Shown piece after piece: positions 47,197-58,020 of a DNA stretch of 64,000 bases. The position numbers and the translations under genes are program-made. The notes beneath the pieces are model-generated. The model saw only the letters and a program-made list of their open reading frames with translations. It had not been told where the DNA came from and ran no database searches. Position 1 is the first letter of the stretch; each line of letters begins with the position of its first letter. This DNA comes from Plectrocnemia conspersa (lineage: Eukaryota > Arthropoda > Insecta > Trichoptera > Polycentropodidae): assembly GCA_009617715.1 (NCBI GenBank), contig VTFK01000123.1, forward strand, positions 434,001-498,000, written 5' to 3'.

Positions 47197-49099
47197 TCGA
47201 TTTTCACTTGTAATATTATTACAAAAAATTGATAATCGAGCGTTATCAACGCGATTTTATTGCTTCAAAATATGACAACACTGAGCAACAAAAAAAACAC
47301 GACTAATTAAAAATAGTTAAAAATTGCATGTAGAGCAAGACTAATTAAAAATAATAAATTAAACATATAGCTACAATAATGAAATGTACGATATGATAAT
47401 AATTTTGAGCCATATTGCAATACTGTGTGCTTACACATACCGGTACCACCCCTCAAGGCGACCGACCAATCACATGACATGAATTTGAGATCAATAAAAA
47501 CAAAAAGAATATAAAATAAATGAATATAGACGGTCATTTAGGTGTCAATCGCATGTTTTTTTTTAATCATTTTTTAAATAAAATATTACACAACTTTTAA
47601 ATTGTTAAAAAAAATATGTTTTACATATTTGTATAGTGTTATTTCAAATGATTCATTGAAGGTTACGTGAGTAATGTAATTAAACGTGCAATAAACTATT
47701 GTCACCATTTTTAATGCATGCCATTTAAGAACATTTATTGCACTGTTTACTGAAGCATCTCGGGCTTAATATTAGCAGTGTATGAACATGTAAACGCTGA
47801 CAATCAAACCTGCACATATTCTCATCAAAACGATTCATAACAAAAAGATATGATGTCACGTAATGATAACGTAAACATGCGATTAAATCTTTCCGGTCGA
47901 ATTTGTTGATTCAAAGTCATTAAAAATGTATTTTGATTTAAAACTGATAAAATTGTAATGATAAAAAAATAAACAACAATCGATGCGTGATGTTTTTAAA
48001 CAATATTTATTCTAAGTAAGTCAAATCTATGATATATATTATTTAACTCGCCCAAAAACGAATCGACCTTATTAGCCACATATTTATGAAGTCGCTCGTA
48101 CATTTCCCATTCGATATGTGAATCGTTAATCGAATCAGAGTCATCCATAATGGGAATAGTGAAAGTTTCTTGTGTAAAAAAAATCCGAGGTCGTTCGTTA
48201 ATTAGCGGGCCTAGCCCAAAAGGGCGAAGCGATGTATAATTTATGACACTTTACGACGCTTTCCGAGAAAGCTTTTTTGCATGTCTTGTAATATTTGCAC
48301 GGAAATGTTTGTGTGCTATCTGATGAAAAACGCAAACGTAACAGATAGTGAGAAAAGATCGAAGAAAAATGATACAACTATGTATCATCAAACAAAAGTC
48401 AAGATCAAGCTGTGACATAATATGTTATTCTCCAATAATCAAGTCTATAATATGCGTATAACTAGTTTAATAAATTGATACATAATAATACGTTAGATTT
48501 TTATACAACAATATTGTACATATTACATATAAACTTAAATATATATTATGATACATATTTTGGTAAGTTATCTCTGATTAAGCTATCCTAGTATTCTCTT
48601 ATCTTTCTAAGCAAACAGCGAGATAATTCCAGCCAATTTACTTTTTATAACAACTTTTAAAATATCGCTCATATTATGATGTAACGTTATACAATGTTGT
48701 CATTGATATTTTTAAGTAAATCATATTTAAATTAAATATTTATTGAATTAACCCATTAACAAATATTAATTTGCCTATATCATAAACATAATATATGAAC
48801 ACTACATTCGTTACATTATCTAACAAAGATAACACAGTACAAAAACACATTTTCAACAATCATATAATGGATGATTCTATCATGTGTGACTATGTGTATT
48901 ATTTCTGCTGTATTAAACTGTATTCAATAAATATATGTACATCTACATATATGTAAAATTTGTTAAAATTTTCCAGCCATGAATAGTTTATTTTATTTTG
49001 AACAATTTCATTGTATGTTTCATCATTATTATGTCAGTTAATAAAATCATTCTTAATGAAAAAAATACACGTGCCAAAATAAAACTAATAATTTTATAA

Positions 49100-49260
49100 C
49101 CATATGCTTGCCTTGTCCGAAAGTTGTCCGAACCGAAGTTCAACTGAAGCACACTGCCACAAATTTCATATGCCGTCCGGGCGGCGGCCGTGAACGACGT
49201 CCGCACGGCGGCTGCTGTCACGTACAGCCGGCATATTTGAACGCGATCGAAAAATGTGCC
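49100..49260 (-). promoter_or_regulatory. CpG-rich island
   Basis: GTCCGGGCGGCGGCCGTGAA and CGTCCGCACGGCGGC stand out in AT-rich DNA. No convincing frame or splice pair was found. It may be a promoter or leader exon; the strand is a guess based on neighbouring minus-strand exon candidates. Confidence 0.25.
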
Positions 49261-49849
49261 AAATAATCGTAATTTTTAAATTGTCATATTATTAAAATAA
49301 TTATAAAATTTTGTGTGGGCACTCACCAATGCAATATAAATGAAAACTTTTCGGTCGTAAATATTCAATTTACGCAAAATCTTTGTCGGCTTTTGCAAAA
49401 TGCCATAAGGCATAAAAATGATACTTCAGAATACAAACACCACATCTGTGACTATCCTAGAATTCGTCGCCATCAATTCTAAATAAAAATTCGTTATGGT
49501 GTGACATTTATATAAACCGATCTAGGAAAATACTTAATATTTTTATATAAGATTATAATATTTTTTATTTATTTAATTTTATATGAAAAAAAATATAATA
49601 ACGATATCTGTTAGAAGAATATACTATCAAACATATAATTAATCCCTTTTGGTGCCCTAAAATATTCAAAGATGTCAGTAAGAGTCTGTTGAAGTCCCCG
49701 ATAAACATGTGGTATTATAACTTGACTACGTGACCACGATGCAGCGCTCGACATGCGTGTTGACCATATGACGCCTACGCGCATACTGAAATTGAACCGA
49801 GTTACTCGTTCTATCTCAATTTGCAAAAAACCATATCATTATCTCTCTC

Positions 49850-50110
49850 ACTCTCGTCACTTAACACGCGAGCGCTCGAAAGAGCAGCTCCGACTTCGGT
49901 TTCTTTGACTTCGGTCCGTTTGTTTGACAATGTTCGGAAGCGCTCGAAGCTGGCCAAGTCGCCACTTTACATCCCGTTCTCGGTAAGCTCGGACAACTTC
50001 CGAGAGATTTTAGAGCTGGCAGAACCGAACTCGACAGAAGTAACCCACTATATTCTCCGTCCTTGGCCAACATTGGCCAACTTCCAGAGAGTGTATTGCA
50101 GGCATTACAC
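49850..50110. other. CpG-rich segment open in two opposite frames
   Basis: Plus-strand 49821-50144 (107 codons) and minus-strand 49861-50112 (83 codons) are both open, which is expected of high G+C composition and is not proof of coding. Repeated motifs such as TTGGCCAACATTGGCCAAC and GACTTCGGT are visible. The family is unknown. It could be a promoter island. Confidence 0.3.
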
Positions 50111-51733
50111 ATTAGTTATTATAATTTTGTGGCCAAATATATAACAGCATAGTAATAATACAATAAAAGTGATTTTGAAAAGAAAACTAAAAATGGTACA
50201 AAAAAAAAAAAAATATAAATTATTCAGAGCAGCAGTTTTGAGGTTTGATATTTTGTACAAAATAGATGTATTACTTTGTGATGTTTTTTAAATTTTGTTT
50301 AACAATGTTATGAAAGTTATGAAATTAAACGTCATAATTGAACATTTACATAGCTTAGAGCGCGTAAAACGAATAATTTTAATTTTCGTACATCTCGAGT
50401 TGTCAATTTATTCACACATTTCATAAAAAATACAGGAAAGCCAAAATAAACTTTATAACTTGTAAGATTGTTTGTGTGTTTTTTTAATTATTATTTATAA
50501 TAATGTAACATCGACATGTTTATTTAAATTTATTCATAAGAAGTGATGGTTTTGATAAACAATTTACAAGATCAAGTCTTAATAAAAATAGAATCAAAGT
50601 CTGCATCTTGATTATATAAGCCGTGGGTGATACACAAGTAGATTTATGAAAAAGTTTAAGATTCTCCATTAACTGATCATCGACTTTTAATTTAGAATTA
50701 CGGATTACGACTCTCGAAAAAAACAAATTAAAATAGGCAGAAATTAACTTTTTGACAATTATACCAGTAACTATTTGATAATTTAGTGACAGTAGTATAA
50801 TACTGTAATCTAATTTATAATATGTAATATAACTATTTCTTAGCAGTGAATTTTAATAAGATACCATTATATGATAACAAGATAAAAACGATTTACATAA
50901 GTAAATAAGACGCAGAAAAAAACTATAAATATTGACGTTTCAACTATTTTATATAATAATTCTAACATAAAATATGTTTTATCTGAGAGACTTTAATATA
51001 TTTTTATGTCCAGTAAGAATGATTAATTTAACAAAGCCATAAGAGAAATTGTCGTAAACAATGACCGCGACAAACTCAAGAACCATAAACATTAACTACT
51101 TAAGAACCGCATATATTTTTAAATTGTCTTTTTACACATCGAGAAAGAAAGAAAAAATATATTATGTTATAAAGTACAGAAAACACAAAAAAACTCAAAA
51201 CATGTAAGAAATTTACAATGTATAAAAAAAATATAATGTGACGCAGAAACACATTAAATTAATTTACGGCTATTTCGCCTCTGGTGAAGTTTATTAGAAT
51301 AATATTTCACACAACAGAAATCATAACGCGCGGATATACACGTCCGTGGGGAAATTAGCACTCACATTTTTTACCAAAATGTTTTAATCAACACTAGGTG
51401 CATGTGTAACTTCGATATTATGGCTTAATGCGTTTTTTTTAATTTTCATTTTTACAACGCCAGTGAATTTTTAATAAAGGAATTAAAAATAAAATCCGAT
51501 TTAAAAAAAGGGATGAGTGATTTTATTTCACAAAAAAGGGTTCTGCTATCTAAATTTGAATTTAAAAAAAACACTTTCCTAAAATAAACTTGAATTAATT
51601 AATAGGTACAAAGTTTAAAAAATCATAAAAGCAAAAAAGCTTAATTTTCACACCTGAGCGGAAATATTATAACCGAAGTCCGTTATATCATATACATATA
51701 GTATATGGTTTCGTTTATAAAGACCCACTATAA

Positions 51734-51779
51734 AAAAAAAGGTCTTGATGTGAAATATTTTACATCAAAACCTTTTTTT
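51734..51779. repeat. 18-bp inverted repeat, one mismatch
   Basis: AAAAAAAGGTCTTGATGT pairs with ACATCAAAACCTTTTTTT across a 10-nt loop. It directly follows a family C-like ATGGTTTCGTTTATAAAGAC. Confidence 0.8.
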
Positions 51780-52584
51780 AAATCCGAATTGAATCATAAT
51801 TTTGTTTGCGTCTAGAAGCTCGTACTCACCTATACTACTTAGTAAAAGTAAATATAAAAGGCAATAACTCATTTTTTTGTAGAACCCATCAATTTCTTTC
51901 AACTCATTAATATTCAATGGTCACGTGCCACTATAATATTGAATACATATCCACTAAATAACTTCCCCTTTAAAAGTACGACGCACAGTTGGCAGCCCTG
52001 CCGAAGAGGCCTCAATATACATATCACACAAAACACCATGGACACGCCCTGGGCGCGTATTTACACTCTGTGACGGCCCTGTCGCTTTATGTCAAACAAC
52101 GTAAAAAAGTTTCACGATAAAAATCTACATACGCTCTGTCCCCCTACGAACTTAAGCGATCATTACCTGACATTCAGGCGTACACCTTTTTTTCATTTCT
52201 GATATTTCGGTTCAAATGCCATCGATTGCGCACAGACAGTCCAACCCTAGAATCGGGTTAGAACTACATACACAAAATCCATAAGGAGATATTACATTTC
52301 AAAAAAGGTTGTTACGACTAAAACGCATTTGAGTCGAGCAAATAACGCTCTTAAACTAGGTCGTAAATGCAAAGTAAATATTCATCGCTTATCGTCCCCA
52401 CATACCCACAAGCACGATAACGTTTAAAGAAAATTAAATTGTAAAAACGTTTATGGGGTTGACTTTGAACTTTTATTAAAAATATGATTAAAATTGAATT
52501 AAATGCGTATCTTATCTGAGAACATTGTAATAAACTGCTATGGACTTTCAATAACTAGTAAACTAAACATTAACCTTTATTTAT

Positions 52585-52735
52585 TTATGATCCTTAATAC
52601 ACACGCCTAGAAACAATACGCATTGTCTCGAATAAAATTACTATATGTATCCTTTTGTCACCATCGGGAAGCGCCTACAATGATTTCGCTTATAAAGTGC
52701 CACTCGGAAGACATCTATTATTTTATCAGGCGGGA
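52585..52735 (+). repeat. Dispersed repeat family C, copy 4
   Basis: AAACAATACGCATTGTC, then GAAGCGCCTACAATGATTTC, then CACTCGGAAGACATCTATTA. It adjoins family A copy 3. Confidence 0.5.
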
Positions 52736-52779
52736 TTCAATAATTTAAATAAGCCTTTTTTCCAAGGGAACAAATTAAA

Positions 52780-53480
52780 TCTTCATTTTCGGCACACACA
52801 GTCGACGGGGATGTCATTTGTGGGGTTTGCCCCTTTGTATTTGGCAAGAAAAATGCATGTCATTTAATTAAAACTTTAATATAAAAAAAATCTGAATTGA
52901 CGTCCCTGATTCTCGATTTAAAACTCAAAGAAAATCGAAAAAACAGTCTCAAATTTATCCCGAAAATTTATTTTAAAATATGTAATTTCAGTGAAATCAT
53001 TTCGGAATACATTTTCACTGATAGATATATATTTTTACCAGTGAAAATATAATTTATCTGGCAGGTGCTAGTAAAATTATATGATTTCAGCTTTTCCATA
53101 TGCAGTAAAATATACATTTACATACAATTTATATACAATTTGATTGCTTTTGACGTGAATTTTTGACTTCTGAGAAGGAATAATTGTTTTTTGCGCCCTC
53201 CTATTGGTCAAAATTCGGTTTAGATATACTTTACTCGATTCTCGCTTATTGTAAATCGTAATATTATAATAAAAAGTTATGCAAGATATCCAAGATCCAC
53301 TACGATGGCACGATTTTACTGCTTTTGACGTGAATTCTAAACAGGGACTCCCTTGAATTTGGCCAGAAAAATTTCATTTAATGAAATACTATGAATCTTA
53401 ATGAATGGAAATGTTAAAAAAAATTACCATTAACTGGCCGACATTTGCCCCCTCCCCCTGAAAAAATTTGAAATGACGTC
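52780..53480 (+). repeat. Dispersed repeat family A, copy 3
   Basis: GGGGTTTGCCCCTTTGTATT, TTGGCAAGAAAAATGCATGT, CATTTTCACTGATAGATATA and then, inverted, TTTGACGTGAATTTTTGACTTC. The piece at 53330-53480 repeats the left end (TTGAATTTGGCCAGAAAAAT), so parts are duplicated. GACGTC(C/T)CTGA phrases lie at 52898 and 53475. Confidence 0.55.
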
Positions 53481-53859
53481 TCTGACAGTCGACTAAACGA
53501 GTTAAAGAGAAGAAAGAGCGTATAATTAAAGCTCATTAGCCCAAAAGTATATTAATCTACTTCGTTTTTTATTGATTATATAATTTAGACACATTTTTAA
53601 AACAGCTCATACATATTGCAATGTTATTATGACATTGATTTAAAATTAAATTAGTTTGATACAAATTTTACGAGATATTTCGAGAAATATACATTATCGC
53701 GATTTTATCAGCTTGACATTTTATTGATACTAATCATTTAATATGTTATATATTTACATATATTCAAGCCGCTTTTTGAGACGAGATAAAAATGGTAATT
53801 TTTCGGTGAATCATATAAATGCTGTTTTGATACAGATGATTTGGTTCCGAGGAACCCCT

Positions 53860-53960
53860 TCACTCCACCAAACGCTTGATATACCAGGGATTCGAGCCAC
53901 AGTCAGCAGTGACAGTTTACTTGTCGCAGAGACGCCGGGGCTTCGCCCTTTCCACGCATT
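53860..53960 (-). other. Possible degenerate tRNA-derived SINE
   Basis: The minus strand carries GTGGCTCGAATCCCTGG, close to the polymerase III B box (GGTTCGANTCC). A good A box was not found. The overlapping 120-codon plus-strand frame (53743-54105) shows no family similarity. Confidence 0.25.
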
Positions 53961-54594
53961 AAATGTTTGTTCAAATTTAAAAAGGTTGAATTGCCACTTC
54001 CAGAGTATTTTAAAACCTATTAAAAAGTCTATCAAACGTCAACTAGTTATTATCGGCTTTATTAAAATTGTTTTTAAAATCATAATGCTAGAAATTCAAT
54101 CATGAAAATCACATTAAAAAAATATTGATTACACAATTAAAGTAAATTTAGTATTACAAGACAAAGAAGTTACCACGAACAGATTTATTATTTACTAAAC
54201 GAATTACCTTTGTTGATTTATAGATCATTTATTTTCAAGGGCATTGTGAAAATTGTTGAACCATTGAAACGTTTATTTAAAATTTAGTAGATACAATACT
54301 GCGCAAAAAAATTCGGCATCCCCATTGTTTCTAATTTAAGGGTTCAATTTATATTCAGTTCCAGTCCCTTAACGTGTTAATAAAACAAAGGCGGGTCTTT
54401 GATGCGGTTCTTTTAAAATGCGTCAAATCTTTCGTTTTCAATGAAAATATAATTGTAAATAATATAAATAAATAAAATGTAAAAACAAATAAAATTTTTT
54501 TTTAATAAATTTGATGAATTTAAGGGAATCCTTTATGTGATGACCGGTCAGAATTATCATTGTATAATATTCACTAATTCTGATCTCCCAGAAG

Positions 54595-54712
54595 ATAGAA
54601 GTTGAAACACATTAGGGTCCATTTGGAATTTGAACCCAGGTGTTCCAGGTATATTTTGTCTACCTATATCACAGGTATATCGTTCTGATTAGACCTAATG
54701 CGACCTACGTTT
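54595..54712 (-). mobile_element. Probable tRNA-derived SINE head
   Basis: On the minus strand TTAGGTCTAATCAGAACG (A-box-like) is followed about 40 bases on by CCTGGGTTCAAATTCC (B-box-like, GGTTCAAATCC). This spacing and order are those of tRNA-related SINEs. It cannot fold as a normal tRNA. Confidence 0.4.
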
Positions 54713-55116
54713 ATTTGTATTTTTTATCACTTTCACGGGTAGTTATGAATTATAACCATATTACTGACACGCCAGTTAGAGATAAGCATTCAAAGGAGAA
54801 TTTCCAATAATTTTTGGAGGCTTAGAACGTTCTAGACAATGGCGTCAAAATAATACAAACTTACTTTTGTTTGTAGAAAAATCACGAACATGGTCGCGAT
54901 TCGATCTATTATGATTAATATTCGATCGCATAGTTAATTTCAACAGTAATAAAAAATAAACATGGCCGCGGTTGATGTGATTTTGGCCATAAGTGATCCG
55001 TAGCGTCGCAATCCAACATGGCCGAAATTTGTTGTGTTATGATTTTTATGTTGGTATTTTTTTCAAAAAAAATACTTTTTAATAGGAAAATAAAAAAAGC
55101 GCATAGCGTTTCTTAC

Positions 55117-55460
55117 CTGTTAGATGCGCGGTTATTCGTTCAGTAGAGACGCTGTTCCCTCAGCATGACTGAAAATATATACGAAACGTCACAGATCGTC
55201 TTTTCAGTAGAAAAACAACACTTGGATTTGCAGTACAACAACAACTGTCGCGCTAGCTGTACCTATGACCTACCGGCTCGGCAGCCGTACCTCGAATGGG
55301 TCGAATGCGCTCAGACGCCGACTATATCAGATCACTTGTTCCGACTCGAAACAACCGCCGAAGGAACCGCTCACGAATTTCGACCGTGGCCATAACGTCA
55401 CGGAACTCGACCATTGCACAACGACTCCCGATAAGTGTACGGGGAAAGCGAAAGAGAGAT
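55117..55460 (-). promoter_or_regulatory. CpG-rich island with perfect minus-strand donor; candidate non-coding first exon
   Basis: The minus strand ends in CTAACAG|GTAAGAAACG (exon end 55117), an excellent 5' splice site. The preceding 340 bases are CpG-rich and contain TTTTCAGTC, an arthropod initiator-like motif, near 55175. Frames on the plus strand (55165-55562) overlap in three registers and look like composition artefacts. It would fit a distal alternative promoter for desaturase B or the leader of the gene with the exon at 44303. Confidence 0.4.
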
Positions 55461-55774
55461 GCTTTTGCATTGCATAAATTTATATTGCTCTTTTTCATCG
55501 CTTCGGTATTATCGCATATTTTTAATGTAATTTCAAATATATCGATCGTGTCGGCTAAATAGATGTCTACTTTATCGACGAGCGGTACATTTTAACCGTC
55601 AATTGAGTAGTTCCAAATCAAAAATGATTATCTAGCCTAATTTTAATATTTTAGGAATCGGGAAAAAACAACTTTTTGTCTATTATTTTATTGGTATGAA
55701 TTACTTTCTTCGTGCATAATTTATATTTGTTAATATTATAGATGTCACTAATTTATAGAATTTACTTTCTGATC

Positions 55775-55885
55775 TTTCACTCTTTGCTTAGTAGTTGTTA
55801 ATTGTGTTTACCCCGCTGTAACTCATTGAGCTAACGGCTGTTACGTTGCAATGGAAGATTTAGAATGAATAAATGAATTTTATTT
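55775..55885 (+). mobile_element. LINE 3'-end fragment (family L1a), copy 3
   Basis: CTTAGTAGTTGTTAATTGTG, CTGTAACTCATTGAGCTAAC, GTTACGTTGCAATGGA and a tail AATGAATAAATGAA. This is the most complete 3' tail of the family in the window. Confidence 0.55.
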
Positions 55886-55889
55886 GTTA

Positions 55890-57235
55890 TTGATAAACGC
55901 TATCCATTTATTGCACGATAAATATATTTGCGTTTCGATTCGTTCATGCGGAATAAACGTTCAGCTCACATGAAACGTACTTGATGATGTCAAGCTCCTG
56001 ATACAACTCGTCAAATAATTAAATTTCTTTAAATATTCACGGCAAATTTATTTAGTTTTTATTTTTAATTATATAAAATTATAAGTATATAACTGTATAT
56101 TATTACGCGTCAAGTCTTACACTTTCTTCCTTAAATTTAATATTACGATTCAATTTTTCAGTTATTTGCACAAAAATACAATCCAAGTCGAATGTTATAA
56201 TTTATTATTAAACATATTTCTAATAAAAAATGTCTTCTCTAAAATGGCATATTATGCATTTAACTATCGTACATTCCCCACAACACCAGAAAGAAACTAT
56301 CAACAATATAACTAGTTTTCCACTAAAAGCAAGGCAAAAAATTACTTGTTTTGCATCTCAACCTTGAATTTTAAAGACTTTTACTAATTTCTGCTCCGAA
56401 GTAAATATACAAACAGATAGACAAGATTTTTTATCATAAAAATGGCAGATGACCAGTTTTGATTTTGTTCGATCCAAGTAGTTTTTATTGTGTATGTTAT
56501 TTTATCATAGCTATATGGAATATAAACTCTCAAAATAGCCTTATCTCATTCGACAATGGGAGATGTTTCATTTTTTAAATTTATTCTTAACAAAATTCCA
56601 TTCAAATGTCAGGGTTACAAGACTTAACTAATCGTAGGTCATTAATCAGGGTTGCCACTTTACCGGTTCTCGTCTGTAAACTGAGGCGAATGAAAACTTT
56701 AAAAGTGTAATAGGATAATCAGAATACCACTCAATTATTTTATAAATTAATAGCAGTGTTAAGTATAGTTTGGTGGCGGCACTACGAATCGAGCATGAAA
56801 GCACAGCGCTTTCATTTTCTTCGTTCTTTTTTTTGATATTGAAGTAAGACCATGGAAATTCACCGGAAAATTTAAGTTCAGTACAATGATGCATGTATAT
56901 CACTTTGACAAGTGTACGAATGGACTATGAAAGTTTCATTGCAGCATTTGAAGAATTGGATCAGCACACCACATCGTTTATGATTCTGCAGTTCCATTAA
57001 TTGGTTATAACACTAGCTAGGATCACAATTTTAAGAACGACTTATAGCCTTCCATGAACTTTTATGAAATGCGAAATCCATCACTAACTGAGAGCAAGAA
57101 ATGAACCTTCTCACCGAAAACCGAAAATAATCATCACACACATCTGCGAGATTATTCATTTTATTTATTTATGTAGTTATTATAGCTAATTGAATATTCG
57201 GTTATCTAGCGTTCATATACAGACTTGTTATAGCA
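55890..57235. other. Spacer, nothing recognised
   Basis: AT-rich. A minus-strand frame at 56646-56903 has no family similarity. Confidence 0.4.
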
Positions 57236-57239
57236 ATAT

Positions 57240-57440
57240 TACGATTTACAATAAGTGAGAATCAAATAAAGCATATTTAAACCAAATTTTGACCAATAGA
57301 ATGGCGCATAAAACAATTATTCCTTCTCAGAAGTTAAAAATTTACGTCAAAAGCAAGAAAATCGTGTCGGCACCGTCGCAGTGAAAACGCTCGGTAATAA
57401 GCGTTGCTTCATATGTGGGCGATCATCCGATAATAACAAA
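57240..57440 (+). repeat. Dispersed repeat family A module plus shared flank, copy 4
   Basis: CGATTTACAATAAGTGAGAA, TTTTGACCAATAGAATGGCG, CCTTCTCAGAAGTTAAAAAT and CGTGTCGGCACCGTCGCAGT. It runs on into GTGGGCGATCATCCGATAAT, also found near 41034. Confidence 0.6.
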
Positions 57441-57949
57441 AATATATGTATACCAAACTATTTGCCGCACAAACAATTTTTTTCTTGTCTCAAAGATCAT
57501 AAATAAATAAAAGTTTTGTTTTTGTGTTGAGGTAATTTTAGATAATAGCTTTCAAAAGTCTACTTCTCTTGTGTTGCTATTGTGAGCAAACTCTTAGGGG
57601 TTCCAAAATGCCGATTTCACTCGTAATTTGTTTGGCAATGCACCTTTAATAAATTGTTTTTTTGGCTGTTATGTTGGATCACGTTTATAAAAAATGGTTT
57701 GTAAGGGGCCTATTTATATGTATTTATTCAGGTTTATTATGGCCAAAACAATGTAACACTGGCATGATGGATTATTTTTCGATTGGCAACCTCAGGCGCG
57801 CTCGCGCGCTTTTGCGGGCCCGCACTTTATTCACTTGTAAACAAACATGTTACTTTAAATCGTTAATCAAAACACTACTGCAGCGACTCAAACTGTGTCT
57901 AATTGCCACCCGTCACCTCTGGGCGCTAAAGGTTAATAAATAAAATAAT

Positions 57950-58020
57950 ACAAGTTTAAAATAAATATTAAAATATATATATACATACATATGTATATAT
58001 ATATAAAAAATATATAAATA
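57950..58020. repeat. AT/ATGT microsatellite
   Basis: An alternating TATA/CATACATATG tract, self-complementary over much of its length. Confidence 0.8.

Larger units (their letters stand above)
47200..52580. other. Largely unannotated spacer
   Basis: Mostly AT-rich. Exceptions are CpG-rich pieces at 49100-49260 and 49850-50100. A hypothetical minus-strand exon lies at 49327-49423 (acceptor TATTCTGAAG, donor CATTG|GTGAGTG) with an open frame of 32 codons. A hairpin lies at 51734-51779. None can be tied to a known gene. Confidence 0.4.

Noticed and set aside
49821..50144. 107-codon plus-strand frame as a gene
   Set aside because: The opposite strand is also open over most of it, as expected for GC-rich sequence. 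It starts inside an ATCTCTCTCACTCTC low-complexity tract and has no recognisable domain.
54630..54712. Functional tRNA gene
   Set aside because: A- and B-box-like motifs are present but no cloverleaf forms. Better read as a SINE head.
57662..57943. 93-codon plus-strand frame containing GCGCGCTCGCGCGC; end resembling a piggyBac terminus (TTAACCTTTAGCGCC on the minus strand at 57926-57940)
   Set aside because: No family match to the protein. A TTAA-flanked matching opposite end could not be found, so a piggyBac element is not supported.
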